Assembly (NCBI GenBank): GCA_009778165.1
Contig: WRKF01000183.1
Location: 1 to 40,904, forward strand
DNA from: Defluviitaleaceae bacterium
Lineage (GTDB): Bacteria > Bacillota > Clostridia > Lachnospirales > UBA5962
Reading direction: 5' to 3'
DNA length: 40,904 bases
The notes under the pieces are model-generated. The model had not been told where the DNA came from and searched no databases. It saw only the letters and a program-made list of their open reading frames with translations. Positions 32,598 through 40,342 of this stretch are shown here, piece after piece (position 1 is the first letter of the stretch; each line of letters begins with the position of its first letter). A program made the translations under genes and the position numbers.

Positions 32598-34001
32598 CTA
32601 TTCGCTAAATATTGTGTCTAGTGCAGATTGTTGTTCGTTTACAAAACGTGCAGCAGCAGTGGCGGAATCTATGGTTCCGTGGCGGAACTCACCAAATATA
32701 CCTTGGCGGGGTTCACGTAAACGTGGGTCTTCAAAGTATTCGTCTATAACACCTACCGCTACGGCAAGTATTTCCATACCCTCTATTTGTGGGTCAGAAA
32801 CGATACCTTCGCCCCATGTTATTTCGGCTGCTGTTCTGGAGAAAGGAACACCAAGAGTTGCACCAATCGCTCTTATCGCGTCAGGGTCTGTGTATAAGAA
32901 GTTAAGCAAGTATGCAGCAACTTCTGGGTGGGATGTGTTACGAGATATTGCATGGCCCAAAGATGGACGTTGCATTGTAACAGGGCTAGTACCAGCAGGC
33001 ACAGGAAGAGGAGCAACGCCTAGGTCTTCCCAGTGGTCTGAACCTTCAACTAAGAATGTGTTTTTAAAGTTATTTACATCACTTACCCAAACTAACGCAC
33101 CACCGGCACGACCACTTGTCCAAACGGGGTCATTGTGGTTGGGGAAACCGGCAGTTTCTTGCAATGGGTTTTGAACTGTGCCGGTAGCTTGCAATTCGTA
33201 CACAAGGTCAAAAATAGCCGCTACTTGTTCTTCAGTGTGTAGCATTTGCCCGCCTTGTTGCAATGGGTTACCGGTAGTTGCGTATAACCATGTTAAAATG
33301 GACAAGTCAAACAGTAAGTTGTCCAAGTTAGCTAATGCGTAACGGTTGTCTCCAAGATCCATACCAAGGTTGTTGCCAACAGATACTTGCTCACCAAAAG
33401 CAATAAGCTCTTCTACTGTTGCTGGGAAAGTGTCAAGACCGAACTCTTCTAATAGAAGGCGGTTGTAAACTACAATACGTCCGTTCATGCCGTGAGGAAC
33501 ACCGGCAAGCTCGCCCCCAACATTCATAAATGAAAGGTCGCCGCTTGTCCACTCGCTAAGGTCAACTATGTCGGACACGGCGTTGATGTCGAAGAAAACA
33601 TTGTTTCCATCTGGTGCCAAAGAGTGTACCCAAGCATAGTTTACTTGCATTATGTCGGGTTCTTCACCAGTTGCTAATTGTAGTATCAGGCTGTCCAAAT
33701 GGCCACCAAAAGGACCCCAATCTCCGGCAATAGTAACGTTTGGATATCTTGCCATAAAGATATCAAAAGCAGCTTCCATGGCCTCGGCACGGGCTTCTAC
33801 GCCCCACCAAGAAAAGTTAATGGTTACGTTTCCTGCGTCTGCAGGTGTCCATTCACCGGGGGTTTCTACAACCGGTGGTGGTGGGGGTGGTTCTACAACA
33901 GCTGGTGGTGTAACCACCGGTTCCGGTGCTGGTGCCGCACATGCAGCGAAAACAAAACCGGCTAACAACATTATTGGTAATACTTTGATAAGTTTCTTCA
34001 T
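32598..34001 (-). CDS. Extracellular sugar-binding lipoprotein of ABC importer 2
   Basis: 467 residues: lipoprotein signal with lipobox FAAC (Cys near residue 20), a Pro/Val-rich linker to about residue 50, then a family 1 binding-protein fold (VTINFSWWGVEARAEAMEAA, PDIMQVNYAWVHSLAPDG, VPHGMNGRIVVYNRLLLEEF, GALVWVSDVNNFKN). The start has AAGGAGG 4 bases upstream. It is the first gene of the uronate operon with permeases, RDD, GH28, GH105, KduI and KduD, so the ligand is probably unsaturated or saturated oligogalacturonide or rhamnogalacturonan fragments. It is preceded by a roughly 200-base structured leader and a palindromic promoter. Confidence 0.92.
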   Translation of the reverse strand: MKKLIKVLPIMLLAGFVFAACAAPAPEPVVTPPAVVEPPPPPPVVETPGEWTPADAGNVTINFSWWGVEARAEAMEAAFDIFMARYPNVTIAGDWGPFGGHLDSLILQLATGEEPDIMQVNYAWVHSLAPDGNNVFFDINAVSDIVDLSEWTSGDLSFMNVGGELAGVPHGMNGRIVVYNRLLLEEFGLDTFPATVEELIAFGEQVSVGNNLGMDLGDNRYALANLDNLLFDLSILTWLYATTGNPLQQGGQMLHTEEQVAAIFDLVYELQATGTVQNPLQETAGFPNHNDPVWTSGRAGGALVWVSDVNNFKNTFLVEGSDHWEDLGVAPLPVPAGTSPVTMQRPSLGHAISRNTSHPEVAAYLLNFLYTDPDAIRAIGATLGVPFSRTAAEITWGEGIVSDPQIEGMEILAVAVGVIDEYFEDPRLREPRQGIFGEFRHGTIDSATAAARFVNEQQSALDTIFSE

Positions 34002-34098
34002 GTTTCCTCCTTGTAATGTAAATAAACTGGAAATTTAGGGATTGTTGAATATTGTCGATATTGTCAAATATAGAAATAACTCAACATTCCCGGTTAAT

Positions 34099-34203
34099 CG
34101 TTACCCTTAGCAGATTAGGCTATATGTTTTTCCTCTTAATTTTTCCCTGTTTTCTTGTTTCTTGAAAAAATAATATCACAAAAGCCTAATCTGCTCTGTA
34201 ACG
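34099..34203 (-). promoter_or_regulatory. Large stem-loop in the leader of the uronate importer operon
   Basis: Within the predicted 5' untranslated RNA (minus strand), AGCAGATTAGGCT (34195-34183) pairs perfectly with AGCCTAATCTGCT (34121-34109). After a small internal loop, CGTTAC (34203-34198) pairs with GTAACG (34104-34099). That is 19 pairs enclosing a 61-base loop. The start codon is about 100 bases further on. No known riboswitch class is recognised. Confidence 0.65.
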
Positions 34204-34242
34204 TTCTTGTTACATTATATTTAATCCTTTTGCAAAAAGCAA
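34197..34242 (-). promoter_or_regulatory. Promoter and palindromic operator of the uronate operon
   Basis: On the minus strand TTGCTT (34237-34242), 17 bases, TATAAT (34214-34219). Overlapping the end of the -10 box and the start site is an inverted repeat with arms TGTAAC and GTTACA around 6 bases (34197-34214). A repressor of unknown family probably binds here; its gene is not obvious in the window, apart from the DeoR protein, whose inferred site differs. Confidence 0.7.
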
Positions 34243-34251
34243 CTGTTTTTT

Positions 34252-34280
34252 GTGATTTTGTGTACTCCCACAAAAATCAC
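34252..34280. repeat. Inverted repeat just upstream of the uronate operon promoter
   Basis: GTGATTTTGTG (34252-34262) against CACAAAAATCAC (34269-34280), with one bulged base, 6-base loop. It lies immediately upstream of the -35 box of the operon promoter and 70 bases after the second pectate lyase gene. It could be an activator site or an inefficient terminator. The rest of 34281-34352 is T-rich with no other feature seen. Confidence 0.45.
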
Positions 34281-34352
34281 GATATTTAACAGATTTTTTT
34301 TTGATTTTTTTGTGAAACTTGCTGTAGTAGTATACATGAAAAATGCCTAATA

Positions 34353-37166
34353 CTATTGAGTGAAGCTAAAGGGCTTTGTAAGGCTTCCGTTTGGAGTTTC
34401 TAATGTTAGTACCAACTCATATGTACCCGAAGGTAGGTTCGGGTTGTTGGCTATAACAAAATATCCAGTGCCGTTTACTATTTGAGTAATACCTATGCCG
34501 CCGTTGCCGGTTGTAGGACCATCATCTGCTCCCCACGTAACAGTATCGCCCATTATGGCCTTTAGGGTTATATCTCCTGTAAAGTCGTGTGCTGCCGGCC
34601 AAGGCATAACATCTCGTGCTACGCTTCGAGGTACGCTTAAAGAGATTGGGGCAATCCCATTTTCTACACCAACTGTGTTTATGGCAAAACGAGTTCCCAA
34701 AGAGTTTGTATACATTTGAGTTATATTCATGTCCCCTTGGAAACCATAGTTTAAGCTGTACTCATTCCAAGCACTTGCTCCTGCATCGTTTATTGCACGT
34801 ATCCTAAAGTTTACTGTTCCGCCACCCGGGTTAGCAAGTACCCATGGAGCTGTCCTAGTTAAATTGGCTACAGATAGGTTACCTTCTCTTGGGTATAATA
34901 TCGTGTGACCGTTGCTCGTTAGTTGCAAAAACACATAATCTCCGGAAGGACCGTTAAACACGAGATTGCCCAGGTCTGTTATGTCTTGGGTTACAAATGT
35001 GTTTGGTCTGCCGTTATTTGCCCTTATTTCTGCTATTTGTCGCCAGGTTCCACCAACGTTGTGCTCTATTTGGTAATATGCCGCTGTTGGGTCGTTAGAG
35101 TCCCAGTCTATTGTGAAAGTGTTGTTGTAAGTTGTTACTCTAAAAGATGGCATTGGCGAGTTTTGAGCGTGCATAGTAAATGCCAAGTCGTTTACTTCAA
35201 CAGAAGTTATGCTAGGTGCAATTGGAGTAAAAGCTGCATTTGGCATAGAACCGGCGTAGCTTTCTATGTGACTGCGTAAGATTGCTGCATCTTGAGGGGT
35301 CGATGTTGACCATACATTGCCTAATGATGTTGGTATAAAATCACCGGCAAAAGCCCAACCACGTTGGTTAGGTTGTGCGCCAAGTGCAGGAAAACCAGGT
35401 GTTCCAAACAGTTGGTCATCGGCTGGAGGATCTACTAACAAAACGTCTGTATCTACTACTATACCTATATCACGAGTAGGATCAAAATCGCCTTGGGTGT
35501 ATGAATCCAACACGTTTGGCTGTAGCCCTTGTATTATCGCCATTAGGCTATTTAGCTCGGCTTGTGTTGAAATTCCTACTATAGACGGAACGACCTCACC
35601 TTCTTGTGGGCCTGTTGGTGGTATAAAATAGCCAAACTCGGCAATAGTTGCCGGTATATGCATTGCACCGATAGAGTTGCCTGTCGTTGCATCTATGTTA
35701 TCACCGGTTACCATGAACCCCGGACCATCGCCAAACAAGTGGTTATGACCAAGATGTGGGTAGTATCCGCGAGCATGGCCGTGGCGGCTTCTTATAAACG
35801 GGAAGTTTACAGTGTCAAAAATGTTCCCTTCTGCCCAAACGGTGGCGTTGTTTCCTGCCGCTATTGCATAGCCTGTTTGCCTGTCCATTAGCCTATAGTG
35901 AAACTGGTGTCCTTGTATATCTTGGAAAAGGTTGTTAAACACGTGTACATTGTGGTGGCGTACCCTTGGGTTACGCTCACGAGTTCCCTGATACCAATTG
36001 TGATGGAATGTACCATAATGGTTGTCCAGAGTTGTGCCAACGGGAATGTTTTGGTTACCGCCGAGAACAAGGTGAGTTTTGTCTACATCTATAAAGTGGT
36101 TGTATGATATAGTGTACCCACGAACCATAGGTTCAACGTCTATAACGCCGCGAGCTTTTGATCTGTCTGTTTCGTCGTCACCGTACAAGAACAAATTTTG
36201 CCCATACATTAGCGTAAGATTATGTACCCACACGTTACTGGTTGCCTCTTGCGGGGATACCGCATTACCGCCAACTATACGTATACCAAACTGCAAATAC
36301 ATGTCTACTGAAAAATTACGGAAAACAAGGTTGCTTGAGCCTGTAGCATTTGCACCAACTCCACCAGCACCTGTTGATATTCCCCAACCATACAAACCGG
36401 CATCCGGACCTATGCCCTCAAATGTGGTGTGGTGAGCCTCGCTACCGATAGGAAACATGCGGCCTATATTTTGACCGTCCACAAGAGCTGCTTCAGGTAG
36501 AACCGCTCCCGCTGTTTGATAATCCCATGTTACGTAGTCAAAATGACCTACTGTACCTAAAAAGCGTACTACTAGCGGGCGACCTTGTCTAAAATCGCTG
36601 TTTAGCTGTAAGTTTTCCGGGGTAAAGTCGTCCCAGTTGTTGTGGGAAACGTACATTACGACAGCTTCCGGGTTTATGCGTCCGTCTGACAGATACCCGC
36701 CGGTTGCTCCATAGGGAGCAAAGTTTGTGGGACCCGGTAGTTGGTGAGAGGGAACAAAAGCTGCGCCATAACGCGGGAAAGCCCATGTTTCAAGCCCACT
36801 TGCAGAGTGTATTACACTGCCACCTCTATGAACCTCTATATCGTAGCTTCCTTGAGGAAGACCGGGTATGTCTACCCGCCACATGCTTCTGTTACTGTCC
36901 ACAAAACGTACAAGAGGTGCGTCTACCGGCTCAAATTCTTCTAACCAGCCTGTTATGGGAACGTTGTTGCGCCAATATGTGGCTCTGTTTGCTCGTACAT
37001 ATACGGTATAGCTTGCCCCGGGGCTACCTTCCCACATTGCCCAAGCAGTTTCAAACCAAGTACCGTAAGTTAACCCTTCTTGTGCTTGATCAGCATTTGC
37101 ATTAACAGCGGGCATTACACTAAAAGCTAAAAGGAACGCAAGGGATATTGCAATAATTCTTTTCAT
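34353..37166 (-). CDS. Secreted multidomain pectate lyase, PL1-like (second of pair)
   Basis: 937 residues. A Sec signal peptide (MKRIIAISLAFLLAFSVMPA, cleavage near NANA-DQ) is followed by an FN3-like N-terminal domain starting TWFETAWAMWEG. A PL1 beta-helix follows (about residues 130-520): VWVHNLTLMYGQN, GVIDVEPMVRGYTISYNHF, DVDKTHLVLGGNQ with the conserved Lys, and HHNWYQGTRERNPRVR containing the catalytic-type R-x-P-x-x-R. C-terminal FN3-like domains start near residue 650 (SITSVEVNDLAFTM and FTIDWDSNDPTAAYYQIEH). No cell-wall anchor or dockerin is seen, so it is probably released. AAAGGAGG lies 5 bases before the ATG. Cleaves homogalacturonan by beta-elimination, needing calcium. Confidence 0.9.
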   Translation of the reverse strand: MKRIIAISLAFLLAFSVMPAVNANADQAQEGLTYGTWFETAWAMWEGSPGASYTVYVRANRATYWRNNVPITGWLEEFEPVDAPLVRFVDSNRSMWRVDIPGLPQGSYDIEVHRGGSVIHSASGLETWAFPRYGAAFVPSHQLPGPTNFAPYGATGGYLSDGRINPEAVVMYVSHNNWDDFTPENLQLNSDFRQGRPLVVRFLGTVGHFDYVTWDYQTAGAVLPEAALVDGQNIGRMFPIGSEAHHTTFEGIGPDAGLYGWGISTGAGGVGANATGSSNLVFRNFSVDMYLQFGIRIVGGNAVSPQEATSNVWVHNLTLMYGQNLFLYGDDETDRSKARGVIDVEPMVRGYTISYNHFIDVDKTHLVLGGNQNIPVGTTLDNHYGTFHHNWYQGTRERNPRVRHHNVHVFNNLFQDIQGHQFHYRLMDRQTGYAIAAGNNATVWAEGNIFDTVNFPFIRSRHGHARGYYPHLGHNHLFGDGPGFMVTGDNIDATTGNSIGAMHIPATIAEFGYFIPPTGPQEGEVVPSIVGISTQAELNSLMAIIQGLQPNVLDSYTQGDFDPTRDIGIVVDTDVLLVDPPADDQLFGTPGFPALGAQPNQRGWAFAGDFIPTSLGNVWSTSTPQDAAILRSHIESYAGSMPNAAFTPIAPSITSVEVNDLAFTMHAQNSPMPSFRVTTYNNTFTIDWDSNDPTAAYYQIEHNVGGTWRQIAEIRANNGRPNTFVTQDITDLGNLVFNGPSGDYVFLQLTSNGHTILYPREGNLSVANLTRTAPWVLANPGGGTVNFRIRAINDAGASAWNEYSLNYGFQGDMNITQMYTNSLGTRFAINTVGVENGIAPISLSVPRSVARDVMPWPAAHDFTGDITLKAIMGDTVTWGADDGPTTGNGGIGITQIVNGTGYFVIANNPNLPSGTYELVLTLETPNGSLTKPFSFTQ

Positions 37167-37185
37167 TTTTCCTCCTTTGGTTTTC

Positions 37186-37226
37186 TGAGGGAACGTTTAA
37201 TATAGCAAAAATCAAACATTCCCTCA
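37186..37226. repeat. Inverted repeat between the two pectate lyase genes
   Basis: TGAGGGAA (37186-37193) pairs with TTCCCTCA (37219-37226); after one C-A mismatch GTTT pairs with AAAC. It lies in the 79-base gap of the leftward pair. No U tract follows on the minus strand, so it is more likely an mRNA-processing or partial stop element than a strong terminator. Confidence 0.5.
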
Positions 37227-37245
37227 TATTGTGTTTTTGGTATTT

Positions 37246-40200
37246 TTATTGTACTGCTACCACAATATTGTCTATTAGCAGGTTCATTGTAGAGTTTGCG
37301 TGGTTTCCGGTTGGAGTGTTTGCTAAAATGTAGCCTATGCCGTATATATGGCTTGGAATAGGTACATTGTACTCATAAAGGAACCAACCTTCTCCCGCGC
37401 TCAGCCAAACATCAAACTCCATTTCATCGAAGTCTAAAACTACCTCTATGGAAATCCATATGTTTGTGTCTGCTTGCCAGCTTGGATAAACAAGGCTAAG
37501 GCCAGGGTTGTAATCGCCATTTATTGCAGGGGAGCCGTTTGCTGTACGACGCATTATAAAATTGCCGTTTATATCGTACAGTTGTATCGGCCAAATCCCG
37601 GCACCCATATTTGCGTGGGAGCGGTTTAGCATAAAGTCATAGGAGATGCTCATTCTGCCGGATGTTATGCGTGCTTGCTCGGGAAGAGTTAGGTGCATAA
37701 ACGTTGCGTAACGCTCTTGGTCGGAATTGTTGTTCCAGTTCCAATCCCTAAGTAAGAGGGCGCCTCCGTCTATATCAACATTTCCGATACCCCGCACCAT
37801 TGCCGATGCAGAATCCATTGCAGCTTGTTGGGCATCTGTCGGTGCACCTACCAAGTTGTTAGGACGGCCACCAAGTATGTGGCCTTCATTAAATGTTGCT
37901 GCTGCTAAAACATTTGAGTTGTTTACGATATATGCGTCGTTTCTGCGTATATCAGGCATATTTGCATTGTCTAGCCTTGGAGTTGGGTTGTTTACGATAA
38001 ACTCTCCATCACTGCCGCGCAAGTGGGTTACACCGGCTGCAAGCCTGTTGGGGTCAAAGTTTATGTTTGTGTAGAACAAGTAACCAAATCTCCTTACACC
38101 TATCCCCAAATAGTCGAGTTGTTGTTGGTTACGTATCGGCCCGGGTCTCCATTCCGATCCGTTAAAGTTTTCTGAAAAAACAACTCTGTTAAGGTCGCTT
38201 CGCACTACCGGAGTAGCAGTAGCCATATTCACATAGTGGTGAGTTATAGTAAATACTTCAGAGGTAGCAGATGTATCTACCCTAGAGTTGTGAGCAGTGA
38301 TTCTGAACTGGTATGTACCGCCTTGTTGAGCAACAAAAGGATGTTCTGTAGTGAACTGGTATGCATCTGCAACGCCAGGTCCGCCCTCTATAACTTCCCA
38401 TGTGCTACCGCTTGTACCCATATCCCATTCCCATGTATACCCTGTAGCCCATGGTGAACGAGCAGTACGGATATAAAATGTCATGTCGGGGTTAATGTGC
38501 ATTTGAGTTATAATAGGCTGTTGTATGTGGCTGTGCGGGTCAAGAGTGTCTACTATAGCAGGGGCGCCCGTGTCGCGCATTGTGCCTGCAAAAGCACGCA
38601 CGTGAGCTTCTACCTCACTTGCCGGCATTACATTTATACCAGGTAAAAGGTTGCGTGGGTTAAACGGGTCAAAAGCCGTTACCCAGTCATTTATATGCCA
38701 ACCGATATTGTTGCCATCGCCATTCACATTACCTATATCTCTAGCTGCTCCGGCTTGCATAAGCCCGATTTGGGAGAGAGAAGGTGGTACAGAACGCTGC
38801 ATGAAAATACTGGGAACAAGACTGTCTATAAACTCTTGGTGGTTGCCGAAAACTCCCGTTGAACCCTGCACTCTTTCAAGCATTGCCAAGTTTTCGGGGG
38901 TAAGACCGTGCCAAACACCGTTTATATTTGTGGATGGGTTATTGCCTGTTTGTGCTGCCACAAAATCTGACGGATCGTCAAAGTCTGCTGCGTACATATT
39001 TTCTCTGGGCATTTCGTATGCAATCATCCCCGCACCAACAAAACCTTGGGTAGCAAGCCACAAAGATGTGTTGTTGCCAGTGAGATTGTCTGTAACATCA
39101 AGAAAAACATTACCTTCTACTATTACGCTAGAGCGATCTCTACCACTTGCACCTTCCCCACCGGGGGAGTGACCGGGTATATCAACAGCGGGTCGCTCTA
39201 CAAAGTCATAAAGGTTGTTAAACACATGAGCTTGAGCCGCTCGCAAAAGAGGGTGACGGCTGTGTGCATGGAAAAACCAGTTACCGTGGTACGTGGCTCT
39301 AAACTCTGCCTCGCCATCGTTACCGTTTGCAAGCATTGTTTGAATTGTTCCTACATAGATGTTGTAAGAAATTGTGAAGTTTGAAGCACCGCTACCCGTG
39401 TCGCTTGCACCATCTCCGCTTACAGTAAATGTATTGTGAGTTATCCAAGCGTGGGTAGAGGGACCCCTAAGCCAAACAGAATCGTGTCGGCTGTGTTCAA
39501 ATGTAAGATTACGGATTATTATGTTGTCTGTAGAAGAGGGAGAAAAACCAAAACCTTCTATAACTGCATCGGGGCCTACGCCCTCTATCGTTATATTTTG
39601 GCTGTTTTCTATCATGATGTGATATTGGAAAGTAAGATTTGCAGGTAAGTCAGCTGTACTGCCTGTAGAAGCATCTCCTACACGTCCAATAATACGTACA
39701 ACAAGGGGTTCTGTTCTGTTTGACAAAAGAGCTAAATCGTTTCTGTTTTCGTGTGTTATGTACCATATTTCTGTACCAGGTGCAACGGAGCCATCTGGGC
39801 TGTTACCGCCTGTTGTGCCGTGCGGGAAATGCCGCACCGTGCCATCCCAACGGGTAGCAGGGTTTCGATAAAAAGCAAATCCTTGGCGGTTAAAGGGTAA
39901 TGGAGATAACCCGTCAAGCCTAAAATATTCGGTGCCTCTGTTAAGGATTCTGAGGGTGTATACTTGATTGTTGTCGGCGGCAAGCCCGGGAACGTCTACA
40001 CGCCATGTGCCGTCACCCATGTAACGCACAAGTTGGTAATCAACGTTTCTCCAGTTTTCACCGGCATTAGATGATATTTGGGCCCCAAAAATGTCCCACT
40101 GTGTACCCTCCCACACAGCATAAACAGATTCGAACCAAGTGTTTTGCCCGTGGCTACCCGGGCTTGTGGCGTTTACACTGTTAACTGCCCCCGGTGCAAG

Positions 40201-40257
40201 CACAATAACACCAAACACAAGAAATGCAAACATAGCCTTTAGAGTTGTATTCTTCAA
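37246..40257 (-). CDS. Secreted multidomain pectate lyase, PL1-like (first of pair)
   Basis: 1003 residues from TTG 40257, chosen because AGGAGG lies 6 bases upstream; the in-frame ATG 40296 lacks a ribosome binding site and would lie in the promoter palindrome. Signal peptide (LKAMFAFLVFGVIVLAPGAV), then an FN3-like N-terminal domain beginning TWFESVYAVWEG, as in the neighbour. PL1 beta-helix: ITIEGVGPDAVIEGFGF, AWITHNTFTVSG, NFTISYNIYVG and the Arg motif WFFHAHSRHPLLR. The usual Lys after the DG/ISYN region is replaced (GTIQTMLANGND). C-terminal beta-sandwich with a LamG-like ending (about residue 800 on: GRMSISYDFMLNRSH, WISIEVVLDFDEMEFDVWLS). Probably acts extracellularly on pectin. No anchor domain. 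Confidence 0.88.
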   Translation of the reverse strand: MKNTTLKAMFAFLVFGVIVLAPGAVNSVNATSPGSHGQNTWFESVYAVWEGTQWDIFGAQISSNAGENWRNVDYQLVRYMGDGTWRVDVPGLAADNNQVYTLRILNRGTEYFRLDGLSPLPFNRQGFAFYRNPATRWDGTVRHFPHGTTGGNSPDGSVAPGTEIWYITHENRNDLALLSNRTEPLVVRIIGRVGDASTGSTADLPANLTFQYHIMIENSQNITIEGVGPDAVIEGFGFSPSSTDNIIIRNLTFEHSRHDSVWLRGPSTHAWITHNTFTVSGDGASDTGSGASNFTISYNIYVGTIQTMLANGNDGEAEFRATYHGNWFFHAHSRHPLLRAAQAHVFNNLYDFVERPAVDIPGHSPGGEGASGRDRSSVIVEGNVFLDVTDNLTGNNTSLWLATQGFVGAGMIAYEMPRENMYAADFDDPSDFVAAQTGNNPSTNINGVWHGLTPENLAMLERVQGSTGVFGNHQEFIDSLVPSIFMQRSVPPSLSQIGLMQAGAARDIGNVNGDGNNIGWHINDWVTAFDPFNPRNLLPGINVMPASEVEAHVRAFAGTMRDTGAPAIVDTLDPHSHIQQPIITQMHINPDMTFYIRTARSPWATGYTWEWDMGTSGSTWEVIEGGPGVADAYQFTTEHPFVAQQGGTYQFRITAHNSRVDTSATSEVFTITHHYVNMATATPVVRSDLNRVVFSENFNGSEWRPGPIRNQQQLDYLGIGVRRFGYLFYTNINFDPNRLAAGVTHLRGSDGEFIVNNPTPRLDNANMPDIRRNDAYIVNNSNVLAAATFNEGHILGGRPNNLVGAPTDAQQAAMDSASAMVRGIGNVDIDGGALLLRDWNWNNNSDQERYATFMHLTLPEQARITSGRMSISYDFMLNRSHANMGAGIWPIQLYDINGNFIMRRTANGSPAINGDYNPGLSLVYPSWQADTNIWISIEVVLDFDEMEFDVWLSAGEGWFLYEYNVPIPSHIYGIGYILANTPTGNHANSTMNLLIDNIVVAVQ

Positions 40258-40295
40258 TGAACACCTCCTAATAAAACAACAGTATATGCCTTTCA

Positions 40296-40342
40296 TATAC
40301 TATACTCAAATATAGTATACACATCTTTTTTAACAATGTCAA
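40296..40342 (-). promoter_or_regulatory. Promoter and palindromic operator of the pectate lyase pair
   Basis: On the minus strand TTGACA (40337-40342), 17 bases, TATACT (40314-40319), a near-consensus sigma-A promoter. A perfect inverted repeat with 9-base arms TATACTATA (40296-40304) and TATAGTATA (40311-40319) and a 6-base spacer covers the -10 box. Same design, different sequence, as the rhaB operator. Confidence 0.78.

Noticed and set aside
39221-39228. AACACATG match to the rhaB operator half-site
   Set aside because: It is a single half-site inside the first pectate lyase coding sequence.
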